Shown here: piece after piece, positions 15,913 to 24,316 of the stretch | Numbering within the stretch: the stretch's first letter is position 1 | Layout of the letters: the number at the start of each line of letters is the position of its first letter | NCBI RefSeq assembly: GCF_003574035.1 | Contig: NZ_QWKY01000007.1 | Span: 1 to 64,000, forward strand | Source of the DNA: Meiothermus hypogaeus | GTDB lineage: Bacteria > Deinococcota > Deinococci > Deinococcales > Thermaceae | Direction of reading: 5' to 3' | DNA length: 64,000 nucleotides | Program-made: the position numbers and the translations under genes | The notes under the pieces: model-generated | The model's input: only the letters and a program-made list of their open reading frames with translations | What the model was told of the DNA's origin: nothing | Database searches by the model: none

Positions 15913-16917
15913 ATGGGACTGAGCAAAGGAAAGTTTGATCGGATTCAGGCTTGTGCCGACGACCATGGCGTAATTGCGGCTGCCGCAATGGATCAGCGCG
16001 GCTCCTTGCGCAAGGCCATTGCCAAGGCCAGAGGGGCGGAGGTGAGCGATGCCGAACTCACCGAGTTCAAAACCGCCGTGGTCAAAATCCTTACCCCCTA
16101 TGCTTCGGCGATTTTGATTGATACCGAGTACGGCCTGCCCGCTCTAAAGCACAAAGCCCCCCGCACTGGCGTTCTGCTGGCCTATGAAAAGTCGGGCTAC
16201 GACACCAGCACTTCAGGCCGCCTGCCCGACCTGCTGCCCGACCTGAGCGTACGGCGCATTCAGGAAGCGGGCGGCGATGCGGTCAAGATTCTGCTCTACT
16301 ACAACCCCGAAGACGACCCCAAAATCAACACCATTAAGCACGCCTTCATCGAGCGGGTAGGGGCCGAGTGCGCGGCCCTGGAGATGCCGTTTTTCCTCGA
16401 GCCCATCGCCTACAACGACCAGCTGGGCGAGGGCCTCGAGCTGGCCAAAGCCAAGCCCCGCTATGTGGCCATGTACATGGAGGAGTTCTCCAAAGACCGC
16501 TATGGCGTGGATGTGCTCAAGGTTGAGTTGCCCTTTAACATCGCCTACACCAGCGGTACCCTGGGCTTCAAGGGCGAGGAAGCCTACACCCGGGCCCAGG
16601 CCCTGCAGTTCCTCAAGGACACCGCCAGCGCTGCCGGCAAGCCTTTTATCTATCTCTCGGCAGGGGTGAGCGATGCAGTCTTCCGCGAGTCGCTCGAGAT
16701 GGCCGCCGAAGCGGGGGTGCCCTTCAGCGGGGTGTTGTGTGGGCGGGCTACCTGGCAGGATGGTATTCCGGTTTATGCCAAGCAAGGGCTGGCGGCCCTG
16801 GAAGACTGGCTTGCCGACCAGGGTGTAAAGAATATCCAGATGCTCAACGAAGTGCTGGCTAAGGGCGCCAAGCCCTGGTGGACGCACTACGGCAGCCTGG
16901 AAGCGGCCAGAGGCTAG
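15913..16917 (+). CDS. LacD-like tagatose-bisphosphate aldolase family protein
   Basis: 334 residues from the ATG at 15913, preferred because GGAG sits six bases upstream. A class I TIM barrel: AAMDQRGSLRKAI at the start, SAILIDTEYGLPAL, AVKILLYYNPEDDP (strand with Lys), EPIAYND, DVLKVELPF (candidate Schiff-base lysine) and PFIYLSAGVSDAVF. These match LacD and its relatives, which cleave tagatose- or related ketose 1,6-bisphosphates to triose phosphates. The neighbouring PfkB kinase could make the phosphorylated substrate. Terminated by a strong hairpin shared with the convergent gene. Confidence 0.88.
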   Translation: MGLSKGKFDRIQACADDHGVIAAAAMDQRGSLRKAIAKARGAEVSDAELTEFKTAVVKILTPYASAILIDTEYGLPALKHKAPRTGVLLAYEKSGYDTSTSGRLPDLLPDLSVRRIQEAGGDAVKILLYYNPEDDPKINTIKHAFIERVGAECAALEMPFFLEPIAYNDQLGEGLELAKAKPRYVAMYMEEFSKDRYGVDVLKVELPFNIAYTSGTLGFKGEEAYTRAQALQFLKDTASAAGKPFIYLSAGVSDAVFRESLEMAAEAGVPFSGVLCGRATWQDGIPVYAKQGLAALEDWLADQGVKNIQMLNEVLAKGAKPWWTHYGSLEAARG

Positions 16918-16932
16918 CGCTGCGCACCAACA

Positions 16933-16960
16933 ATGGCTCCCACCTGGGAGCCATTTTTTT
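16933..16960. terminator. Terminator between aldolase and amidohydrolase 1
   Basis: A perfect stem of ATGGCTCCC with GGGAGCCAT, small loop, then seven T residues on the plus strand. It closes the aldolase gene; the minus-strand amidohydrolase ends within it. Confidence 0.85.
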
Positions 16961-18185
16961 ACACCATCCGCCGCCCTCCCACAAAGGTCATCTTCACCTT
17001 GGCAATGTCCTCAATGTAGTGGTCGGGCTGGCCGTCCACCACAATCACATCGGCCAGATAGCCTGGCTTCAAATACCCCAGCTTGGTGTCGAGGCGGTTG
17101 ATCTTCGCTGCCACGCTGGTCGCCGAGCGCAGCGCATCGTAGGCATCCTTCTTCACGCCCAACTTGATCATGAAGGCCATCTCGGGGGCTACCACGTCGT
17201 GCTGCACTACCGGAGAACCGCTGTCTGTGCCAAACCCGATGGTGATGCCCGCCTGGGCAGCTTTGACCAGTCCCGCGAAACGCACCCCACTGGCTACGGC
17301 TCGCTGGCGTTCCTCGATCTTCCACTCGGGTACGTTGTACTTCCGGGCCAGCTCGGGCTGGCTCTGCATCACCAGCGGTGCGAAGGTGGTGACAATAGGG
17401 ATGTTTTTCCTTGCTATGAGCTCGATGGTTTCGTCGGTCATATCGCCGCCATGTTCGATGCAGTCCACGCCGAACTCGGCCACGCGCTTGATGACCGAGT
17501 TGAAGGTGGCGTGGGCGGTGATGGGAAGGCCATTACGGTGGGTCTCGTCAATCACGGCGGCCAGCTCTTCGTCGGTGAACTCGTTGAGGTCGTGTGAGGC
17601 CATGATCTTGATCAGGTCGGCGCCGCCGCGCACCTGCTCACGCACGGCCCGCCGCATCTCGTCGGCCCCGCTGGCCTCGCGGCAGGCCCAGTAGGTGTGG
17701 CCGCCGGTCTGCACAATCGCCGCCCCGCATGCCAACACCCTGGGGCCGGGGAAAATCCCCTGCTCCACGGCCTGCTTGGCAAACAGGTTGGTGTTGTGCA
17801 TCCCCAGGTCGCGCACAGTGGTGATGCCCGCCCGCAGGCTCAGGAGCATGTTGCCCGCGCTCTTGTAGGCCGAGATTTCGGGAGCGTCGTAGATGGACTG
17901 GTGGGCCAGGTCGTGGATGCCGTCCCAGGCCAGGTGGGCGTGGGAGTTAAAGAGGCCTGGCAGGATGGTTCCGCCCGTTTGATAAGCATCGGATTGCCGG
18001 GTGCCAAAGTCGGAGGCGGTGCTGACAGCGATAATTTTTCCGTCTTGCAGCTCGACTATGCCATCTTCAATTCGTTCCTCGCCGTCACAGGTCAGTACCC
18101 GTCCGCGCAACAGAAGGTGCTCCTTGGGCAGGTCAAACATGGGCTTGATGATTTTCTGAAACTTCCAGTGGGGGGCTTCGGGCAT
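16959..18185 (-). CDS. Imidazolonepropionase-like amidohydrolase 1
   Basis: 408 residues. Metal-ligand pattern of the amidohydrolase superfamily: FNSHAHLAWDG (HxH), LIKIMASH (Lys), ITAHATF (His), CIEHGGDM (His), FGTDSGS (Asp). N- and C-terminal strands (GRVLTCDGEERIEDG, GYLADVIVVDGQP) make the small beta domain. This subgroup includes Xaa-Pro/Xaa-Arg dipeptidases as well as imidazolonepropionase; the substrate cannot be assigned. It is the last gene of the minus-strand catabolic island. A GGAG site precedes the ATG. Confidence 0.85.
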   Translation of the reverse strand: MPEAPHWKFQKIIKPMFDLPKEHLLLRGRVLTCDGEERIEDGIVELQDGKIIAVSTASDFGTRQSDAYQTGGTILPGLFNSHAHLAWDGIHDLAHQSIYDAPEISAYKSAGNMLLSLRAGITTVRDLGMHNTNLFAKQAVEQGIFPGPRVLACGAAIVQTGGHTYWACREASGADEMRRAVREQVRGGADLIKIMASHDLNEFTDEELAAVIDETHRNGLPITAHATFNSVIKRVAEFGVDCIEHGGDMTDETIELIARKNIPIVTTFAPLVMQSQPELARKYNVPEWKIEERQRAVASGVRFAGLVKAAQAGITIGFGTDSGSPVVQHDVVAPEMAFMIKLGVKKDAYDALRSATSVAAKINRLDTKLGYLKPGYLADVIVVDGQPDHYIEDIAKVKMTFVGGRRMV

Positions 18186-18508
18186 AGTGTTCTCCTTTTT
18201 TTGATTCTTCTGTCATGCTGGGGTGTTGTTTATATGGGTTGCGCTTTGCAACTTGCGGTGTGAGTACTGTATCTGGCGATCCGCTCAACTTCGATTTCGG
18301 TACGTGTATGCTTCGAATTTGATGTGTTGCAAAGCTTGATACGTAGGGTGCACTTATAAGGCATTAGATTCTTCGGTTCAAAGGTCAGTTCGATGCGGTA
18401 GGTCTCATGGTCTCTTTTGCATCTACATTTGCATCTACATTCGCCCTTTGAGTGGCCATTCAAAGTAAGTAGCGAGGATGCTTGGATGAAGGGCCCTCGT
18501 TCTTACGG
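18186..18508. other. Gap in the catabolic island
   Basis: About 320 bases between the amidohydrolase and the M14 gene. It contains a short tandem duplication (TTGCATCTACA repeated at 18417-18440). A 77-codon minus-strand reading (18230-18463) is Cys/Lys-rich and resembles no known family; it has neither good codon bias nor a clear RBS. No gene is called. Confidence 0.4.
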
Positions 18509-20188
18509 CTAGGACAAGGTGATTTTGCGGCGTACCGTTCCGCCCTTCTCGCTTCTCGCTATCACTTCAACCGTCGTCCCCGCCGCCGCGCTCACCGTCC
18601 ATTCCACAGGCTTGGCGGTGCGGTTCCACTGGTTGCCCCAGGGCGACCAGGTGGACTTGCGCTCATTGCGGCCTGCTAGGTGGCCGAGGTCGTGTTTGGC
18701 TGCGCCCTGCACGGTTGCGCCCAAAAGTTCGACTTGCACGGTCTTGGCGAAGCCCTCGGCAATGGCCACGTCGGTCAGGTTGGTGGGGAGGTAGCCGGTG
18801 TTGCGCACTATGGCACGCACCCGGTAAACCCCCTCGGCCAGGAGGGTAGCACTGGCCTCAGAAATCTCCAGGAACGGGCTGCTGGCAGCGTGAGCCAGGC
18901 AGAACTTCACGTTGCGGTAGCACATCTCCTCGAGCAGATGCCCGGGCGGGTTGCGGAAGGTCCAGACCTCTAACATCCCTCCAATCTCGACCTCGCCCAA
19001 CTGTGGGTGGTTGAACTTCTTCCAGTCCAAGAAAGCCCACTCGCCCACGTTGCGCGTGATCCACTCGAGGATTTTGATCTGCTCGTCCTCGGTGCGGGGG
19101 CGGATGCCGTACCAATGGGTTTTCTCGAGACCCGCCTCGCGCTCGATGTCCCATAGCTCGGTGCCAAAGATGGGGATGCCCATCTGCTCGTAGGCCCAGT
19201 CGGTGAGGGAGCCGTGGCGGGCCTTGGTCTTGTCGGGGGTGAAGTCCTCGAAAATCGAAATCACTGGATAACCGGTGATTTCCGTCCCCACCGCACCGAG
19301 GTCTTTGAAGAGGGTAATGTCGCGGGCTGACATCTGGTGGTCGTACTTCACCGCGCTAGGCCGGAGAATCACCCCGCCGTGGGTGTGATAGGAGTTCATC
19401 CCGCAGATATTCTTGTGTGCCAGGATGAAGTCAATCACGGCCCTGGCCTCGGGCTCGGAGCCAGGGTAGTCGCCTGCGCCGTACTCGTGCGGCGACCAGT
19501 TGGCTGGGAACTGGCGGTTGAGGTTGCCGTCGCGGGGCGGCTCGATATCCGGCTCCACCCCGTCATAGTCTGGAATCAAGCCCTCGGGGTAGAGGCGATA
19601 GTACTCACCTCCTACTTCGTGGGGCTGGCGCTGGACAAGGATACGCGGGTCTTTCTGCGAGACCTTCCACTCGCCATTCGGGTCGCGTTTACGCATGAAA
19701 ACGATGTGCCCGTCGCCGTCCACATCCCACTGGTGCAGGCCCCGGGTCACCTCGTCCTGGCCCAGGCTGTAGCGACCATTGCCGCACCAGCGGTGGGGAG
19801 TCTTGAGGCAGATTTCCGCGCCATCGGGGTTTATGCGCGGCAGGATGTAAAAAGCCATGCGTTGCATCAGCCGAGTAACCTCGGGGTCGTGGGTGAAGCG
19901 CTCGAGCAGGTAGTTCACCGCGTACAGCGCCGTCGAGCTAGTAGCGTGTTCCTCGGCGTGGATTTGCGCGTCGATGTAGTAAGCGGGCTTCTCCGAGTCG
20001 GGGCCAGTCGAAAAGTCGCTCAGGGTGAGTTGCCAGATGTCGCGGCCCTGGTGGGACTTGCCCAGGCTCTGGAGGCGGGCCAGGTGGGGGTGACGGGCTA
20101 CCAGGTCGTGCAGGAGGCGGGTGTATTCGTCGTAGTCGAAGTAGCGGTTATGGGTGATGGAGAGTTGGGGGCGGGGCGGGAGGCTCAT
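18509..20188 (-). CDS. M14-family zinc carboxypeptidase, long form, copy 1
   Basis: 559 residues. The N-terminal M14 domain has QIHAEEHATSS (H-x2-E zinc ligands), LPRINPDGAE, GNLNRQFPANW, NSYHTHGGVILRP (third zinc His) and GTELWDIE (general-base Glu). An insert holds DVDGDGHIVF, an EF-hand-like Dx(D/N)xDG loop that may bind calcium. The C-terminal ~150 residues form a beta-rich domain. No signal peptide is visible, so it is probably cytoplasmic. It overlaps the DapA-like gene by four bases. A paralogue is at 21185-22882. Confidence 0.87.
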   Translation of the reverse strand: MSLPPRPQLSITHNRYFDYDEYTRLLHDLVARHPHLARLQSLGKSHQGRDIWQLTLSDFSTGPDSEKPAYYIDAQIHAEEHATSSTALYAVNYLLERFTHDPEVTRLMQRMAFYILPRINPDGAEICLKTPHRWCGNGRYSLGQDEVTRGLHQWDVDGDGHIVFMRKRDPNGEWKVSQKDPRILVQRQPHEVGGEYYRLYPEGLIPDYDGVEPDIEPPRDGNLNRQFPANWSPHEYGAGDYPGSEPEARAVIDFILAHKNICGMNSYHTHGGVILRPSAVKYDHQMSARDITLFKDLGAVGTEITGYPVISIFEDFTPDKTKARHGSLTDWAYEQMGIPIFGTELWDIEREAGLEKTHWYGIRPRTEDEQIKILEWITRNVGEWAFLDWKKFNHPQLGEVEIGGMLEVWTFRNPPGHLLEEMCYRNVKFCLAHAASSPFLEISEASATLLAEGVYRVRAIVRNTGYLPTNLTDVAIAEGFAKTVQVELLGATVQGAAKHDLGHLAGRNERKSTWSPWGNQWNRTAKPVEWTVSAAAGTTVEVIARSEKGGTVRRKITLS

Positions 20189-21102
20189 AGGCTAACTTCT
20201 CCTGTCTTAAGCGATGCAATCAGGTCTTCGAGCCTGGAGAACTCCAGAATCTGCTCGAGTTCCTTCTGCATGGTTTCGTCGACCTGTGTGCCGGGGTGGC
20301 GAACGTAGGCGTTTCGGATGGCACCGCGCCGACGGTAGACCTCCTTGCGGAGCGCAATGCCGATGCCGGGCTGGAACTCGTAGCGCATCATGGCGCAGGA
20401 TTGGTAGAAAATCTTTTGAGCCAGTGAGATATTGCCCGAGGTGTAGGCGGTGTAAATGGCTTGCAGGATGTCGGGGTAGGAGAAGCCGGTCATGATGCCG
20501 TTGGCCCCGCGCTCGAGTTCCTCGAGCATGTACAGCCCGCCCAGCCCGCCCAGGATGGAGAGGTGGGGATTCAGCTTGCGCAGGGCGCTGGTTCTGGGGC
20601 CAGTGGGGGTGTCCTCGAGCTTGATGACCCGAACGTGCTCGAGTTCGCTGTGCAGCCGGGTCACCAGGGGAACACTCAGCAGGATGCCGGTGCTCACCGG
20701 GTAGTCGTGCAGGATGATCAGCGCTCCCACCGCGTCGTTGATGCGCTGGTAGTAGTTGAAAATTACCGTGTCGTTCTGCACAGGTGGCGGCGCAACCAGG
20801 AGTCCCGAAGCCCCCAATTCCATTGCCCTGGCCGACTTTTGAATGGCCAGGTCGGTACCGCCTGCGCCGCTGCCCACAAAGACCGGAACCCGGGCCTGGG
20901 CAGCCTGTACGGTCTCGCGGATGATGGCTTCTTGTTCGGCCTCACCCAGCTTGGAGGCTTCGCCCATCACGCCCAGCACCACCAGGCCGTTGGCACCTTT
21001 TTCGATCAGGAAATGGGTGAGGGTGTGCAGGGACTCGAGGTCGAGCTTGCCCGCCCCATCAAATGGGGTGGGCATGATGACATGTACGCCAGAGAGGGAC
21101 AT
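20185..21102 (-). CDS. DapA/NanA-superfamily lyase
   Basis: 305 residues in a class I aldolase TIM barrel. GVMGEASKLGEAEQEAII corresponds to the substrate-carboxylate loop, ILHDYPVSTG carries the conserved Tyr, and VRVIKLEDTP carries the Schiff-base Lys. The GEASKL loop differs from the GTTGE of true dihydrodipicolinate synthase. This and the location between two carboxypeptidase genes point to a catabolic 2-oxo-acid lyase rather than lysine synthesis. It is coupled by overlap to the following M14 gene. Confidence 0.87.
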   Translation of the reverse strand: MSLSGVHVIMPTPFDGAGKLDLESLHTLTHFLIEKGANGLVVLGVMGEASKLGEAEQEAIIRETVQAAQARVPVFVGSGAGGTDLAIQKSARAMELGASGLLVAPPPVQNDTVIFNYYQRINDAVGALIILHDYPVSTGILLSVPLVTRLHSELEHVRVIKLEDTPTGPRTSALRKLNPHLSILGGLGGLYMLEELERGANGIMTGFSYPDILQAIYTAYTSGNISLAQKIFYQSCAMMRYEFQPGIGIALRKEVYRRRGAIRNAYVRHPGTQVDETMQKELEQILEFSRLEDLIASLKTGEVSL

Positions 21103-21184
21103 TTTTTGCTCCTTTCATTGATTCCGAAACGGACTGACCATTCAATCTGCATGGGGTAGAAGACGGATGAGTCACCGCTTGACG

Positions 21185-22882
21185 CTACGACAGGGGGATT
21201 TCTGCAACCTGTTTGCCCCCTTTCTCGCTCTGAACGACGATGGTCGCCCTGGCGCCGGGCTGGGCCTTGACCAGCCATTCAGTTTTGCGGGCGGTACGCT
21301 GCCACCGCTCACCCCAGGGCGACCACGGGTACTTGCGTCCGTTGCGGCCCGCCAGGTGGCCCACATCAGCGACTGCATCGCCCATCAACAGTTCAGCGTT
21401 CTCCAAACGCAACTCCGCCTTCACGGTCTTGGCGACCTTGCGCTCGAGGGCGGTGTCGGTGAGGTGGCTGGGCAGGTAGCCGTCGTTGCCAATGACCGCC
21501 GAGATTTTGAGCAGGTTGGCGCCGTCGGCTGTGGTTCCCAGTTTTTCGACGCTCGAGCCTCGCACACGCAGGCGTGGGCTGGCAGCGGCGTGTTCCAGGC
21601 AGAACAGGGTGTTTTTGTGGCAGATTTCCTCGAGCATGTGCCCTGGTGGGTTTCGCAGCACCCAGATCTCGGCCAGCCCGCCAATTTCCACCTTGCCCAG
21701 CTGTGGGTGGTCGAAGGGCTCCCACTCGCGCCAGCCCTTTTCGCCGTGGTGCTCCCAGACCCACTGCACCATACGAACCAGGGTGTCCTCGTCGCGGGGG
21801 CGCAGGTTGTAGAAGGCCACCTTCTCGATGCCTGCGGCCACCTCAATGTCCCAGAGTTCGGTGGCGATGGCGGGAATTCCCATTTCCTCAAAAGCCCAGT
21901 CCTTTAGCGTGCCGCGCCTGGGCTTGGATTTGTCGGGCGTGAAATCCTGGAAGGAGGAGATGGTCTTGTAGCCGGTGGTTTTCAGAGCTACGTTGGCAAG
22001 GTCTTTGAACAGGGTCAGATCCCGTGGGCTTAGCTCATGGTCATACTTGGTGGTGGAAGGGCGCAGGTGCACCCCACCGTGGGTGTGGAAGGAGTTCATC
22101 CCGCAGATGTTGGGATGCGCCAGGATGAAATCAATCAGCGCCTTGGACTCGGGCTCCGAACCCGGATACAAACCCGCACCGTACTGGACGGTCTCGGGCA
22201 TCCAGCCCGCCGGAAACTGGCGGTTGAGGTTGCCGTCGCGGGTGGGTTCGATCTCCACCTCCACCCCGTCGTAATCGGGAATCAGGCCCTCGGGGTAGAG
22301 GCGGTAGTATTGCCCGCCGAACTCCCCTGGTTCGCGCTGCACCATCACCCGGGGGTCTTTGCTGCTGATTTTCCACTCGCCGGCGGGGTCGGGCACACGC
22401 ATCTGCACGATGTAGCCATCTCCGTTGAGGTCGCTCTGGTACAAACCTTTGGTGCGTTCGTCTTCGCTTCCGGGTACGAAGCGCCCATTACCACACCAGC
22501 GGAATGGGTGTGCCAGCGAGAACTCGGCACCATCCGGGTTGAGACGGGGCAGGATGTAAAACACCTGCTCATCCAGCAACATCGTCACCTTGGGGTCGCT
22601 GCCGTACTGATGCAGTAGGTACCAGGCGGCGTAGAGTGCGGTGGCGCTGGTGGCATGTTCCTCGGCGTGGATGTGGCCGTCAATGTAGTAGGCGGGCTTG
22701 TCGGTATCGGATCCGGTTTCCCAGTTGGTGATGGTGAGCAGCCAAATGTCACGCTCCTGGAAGGTTTTGCCGATAGAGGAGAGCTTGCAGAGGTGTGGGA
22801 AGGCTGCAGTGAGTGCGTGCAGGTGGGTCGTCAGTTCGGCATAGTTGTAGTAACGGTTGTGAGCAATTTCAACTTTGGTCAT
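21185..22882 (-). CDS. M14-family zinc carboxypeptidase, long form, copy 2
   Basis: 565 residues, closely related to the 18509-20188 protein along its whole length. Zinc and catalytic features: HIHAEEHATSATALYAA, LPRLNPDGAE, GNLNRQFPAGW, NSFHTHGGVHLRPS, ATELWDIEVAAG. The calcium-like loop is DLNGDGYIVQ. The C-terminal beta domain ends with VQSEKGGKQVAEIPLS, as in copy 1 (ARSEKGGTVRRKITLS). The two copies flank the DapA-like gene, consistent with duplication followed by specialisation for different C-terminal residues. Confidence 0.87.
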   Translation of the reverse strand: MTKVEIAHNRYYNYAELTTHLHALTAAFPHLCKLSSIGKTFQERDIWLLTITNWETGSDTDKPAYYIDGHIHAEEHATSATALYAAWYLLHQYGSDPKVTMLLDEQVFYILPRLNPDGAEFSLAHPFRWCGNGRFVPGSEDERTKGLYQSDLNGDGYIVQMRVPDPAGEWKISSKDPRVMVQREPGEFGGQYYRLYPEGLIPDYDGVEVEIEPTRDGNLNRQFPAGWMPETVQYGAGLYPGSEPESKALIDFILAHPNICGMNSFHTHGGVHLRPSTTKYDHELSPRDLTLFKDLANVALKTTGYKTISSFQDFTPDKSKPRRGTLKDWAFEEMGIPAIATELWDIEVAAGIEKVAFYNLRPRDEDTLVRMVQWVWEHHGEKGWREWEPFDHPQLGKVEIGGLAEIWVLRNPPGHMLEEICHKNTLFCLEHAAASPRLRVRGSSVEKLGTTADGANLLKISAVIGNDGYLPSHLTDTALERKVAKTVKAELRLENAELLMGDAVADVGHLAGRNGRKYPWSPWGERWQRTARKTEWLVKAQPGARATIVVQSEKGGKQVAEIPLS

Positions 22883-23068
22883 AGCGCTGAAACTCCTGAG
22901 CCTTTAACCTCGCTCCTTTGATGGGAGAAGACCGGGGAAGAGGGGTAATGAGTTGACTTAGGCGCACCAATGAAAGCTACCGTTTTTGACCCCGCGCCAA
23001 ACCCCTCCCACAAGTAAGGAACCGACTGTGGTTGCAAATCGGCTTTCACACCTGCCGACTCAAGCCGT

Positions 23069-24313
23069 TTAACCACCCCGCACCAACTCCACTCCATCCT
23101 TGAACACCCGCAGGTTTTCTTGTTTTTGTAGGATACGGACATCTGCTAATACGTCCCCTTGAACCAGGAGCAAGTCTGCAATTTTGCTCACCTCCAGCGT
23201 TCCCACCTCGTCCAAATCCAGCAGCTCCGCGCCGTGCTTGGTAGCAGCGGTAATGGCCTCCAGCGGTGTGAAACCACCCCTCACAAACAGCTCGATTTCT
23301 CGTGCATTTACGCTGCCGTGCGGGAGCATGAAGCCTGCATCGGTGCCGGTGGAGCATTTCACGCCAGCAGCCCTGGCCAGCATCAGGCTCTCCCACATGG
23401 CCTCTCGGCCCAGCTCGAGCCACCTTCTGCCCTGTTCGTTCACGCCCTGCAACTCCCAGGAGTGCTCGAAGTGGTTTTCCTGCACCAGCAGGGTGGGCAC
23501 GTAGTATGTACCTTTCTCGGCCATTGCCTCGACGCACTCCTGATCGAGCCAGCGCCCGTGCTCCACGCTGTCCAGACCCATCCGAACGGCTGTGGTCACC
23601 GACGGCCCGCCCGAGGTGTGAGCAGCCACCTTTTTCTCGAGCCGGTGCGTCTCGTCAATGGCGGCCTCGATCTCGGCATCGGTCATCTCCTGCTTCCAGG
23701 GAGTTGCCCAGTCGCGGAAGGAACCGCCACAAAGGTTGATTTTGATGCAGGTCGCACCGCGCTTGACCTGCTCACGCACGCCGCGCTGGAACTGGTCGGG
23801 ACCGTCGCAGGGGGCGGTCATGCCCTCGAGGCTTACGTGGTCACCCCAGCCGCCTTTATCCATGTGCCCGCCGGTGATAGAGAGGCCCAGGCCGCAGGCC
23901 ACTACTCGAGGCCCCACCACGTAGCCCGCATGGATGGCCCTGGCAAGGTCAATAATCACCCCGCCGGGGGCGTTGAGGTCGCGCACCGCGGTGTAGCCCC
24001 ACTCGAGGGTTTCTCGAGCATGCTTGGCTGCCCGCAGTGCCAATAGTGGGTAGCTCATCTCGCTGGCCTCGGTGCGGAAGGCCCTCGACTCAATCGCGCC
24101 CGAGTAGGCCAGGTGAACGTGGCTGTCAATGAGCCCTGGCAGCAGGGTGCTGTGTGGAGCGTTGACAACCGTGGTGTTGGCCGGAAGTTCGCCCAAATCG
24201 GCCTTTCGCCCCAGGGCAGCGATACGGTTGTTCTCCATAAGTAGAAAGCCCTGCTCAATCACCCCTCCCGCGCCATCCAGCAGCTTGCCCACAAGAAACA
24301 CCGTCTGGCTCAC
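23069..24313 (-). CDS. Imidazolonepropionase-like amidohydrolase 2
   Basis: 414 residues. Ligands: IDSHVHLAYSG (HxH), CIKINLCGG (Lys), VAAHTSGG (His), DSVEHGRW (His), STGTDAGF (Asp). It has high similarity to amidohydrolase 3 (42811-44088), sharing AVRDLNAPGGVIIDLA, GLGLSITGGHMD, GWGDHV and FTPLEAITAATKH; amidohydrolase 1 is more distant. The family includes cyclic-imide and Xaa-Pro hydrolases. It lies four bases downstream of the M32 gene, so it is co-transcribed. Confidence 0.86.
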   Translation of the reverse strand: MSQTVFLVGKLLDGAGGVIEQGFLLMENNRIAALGRKADLGELPANTTVVNAPHSTLLPGLIDSHVHLAYSGAIESRAFRTEASEMSYPLLALRAAKHARETLEWGYTAVRDLNAPGGVIIDLARAIHAGYVVGPRVVACGLGLSITGGHMDKGGWGDHVSLEGMTAPCDGPDQFQRGVREQVKRGATCIKINLCGGSFRDWATPWKQEMTDAEIEAAIDETHRLEKKVAAHTSGGPSVTTAVRMGLDSVEHGRWLDQECVEAMAEKGTYYVPTLLVQENHFEHSWELQGVNEQGRRWLELGREAMWESLMLARAAGVKCSTGTDAGFMLPHGSVNAREIELFVRGGFTPLEAITAATKHGAELLDLDEVGTLEVSKIADLLLVQGDVLADVRILQKQENLRVFKDGVELVRGG

Positions 24314-24316
24314 TTC

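Noticed and set aside
18230-18463. A 77-residue Cys/Lys-rich minus-strand protein
   Set aside because: No RBS, no homologous look, poor codon use and repeat-derived CRCKCRCK stretch.
20185-21102. Lysine-pathway dihydrodipicolinate synthase (dapA)
   Set aside because: The substrate loop is GEASKL rather than GTTGE and the neighbours are catabolic peptidases.
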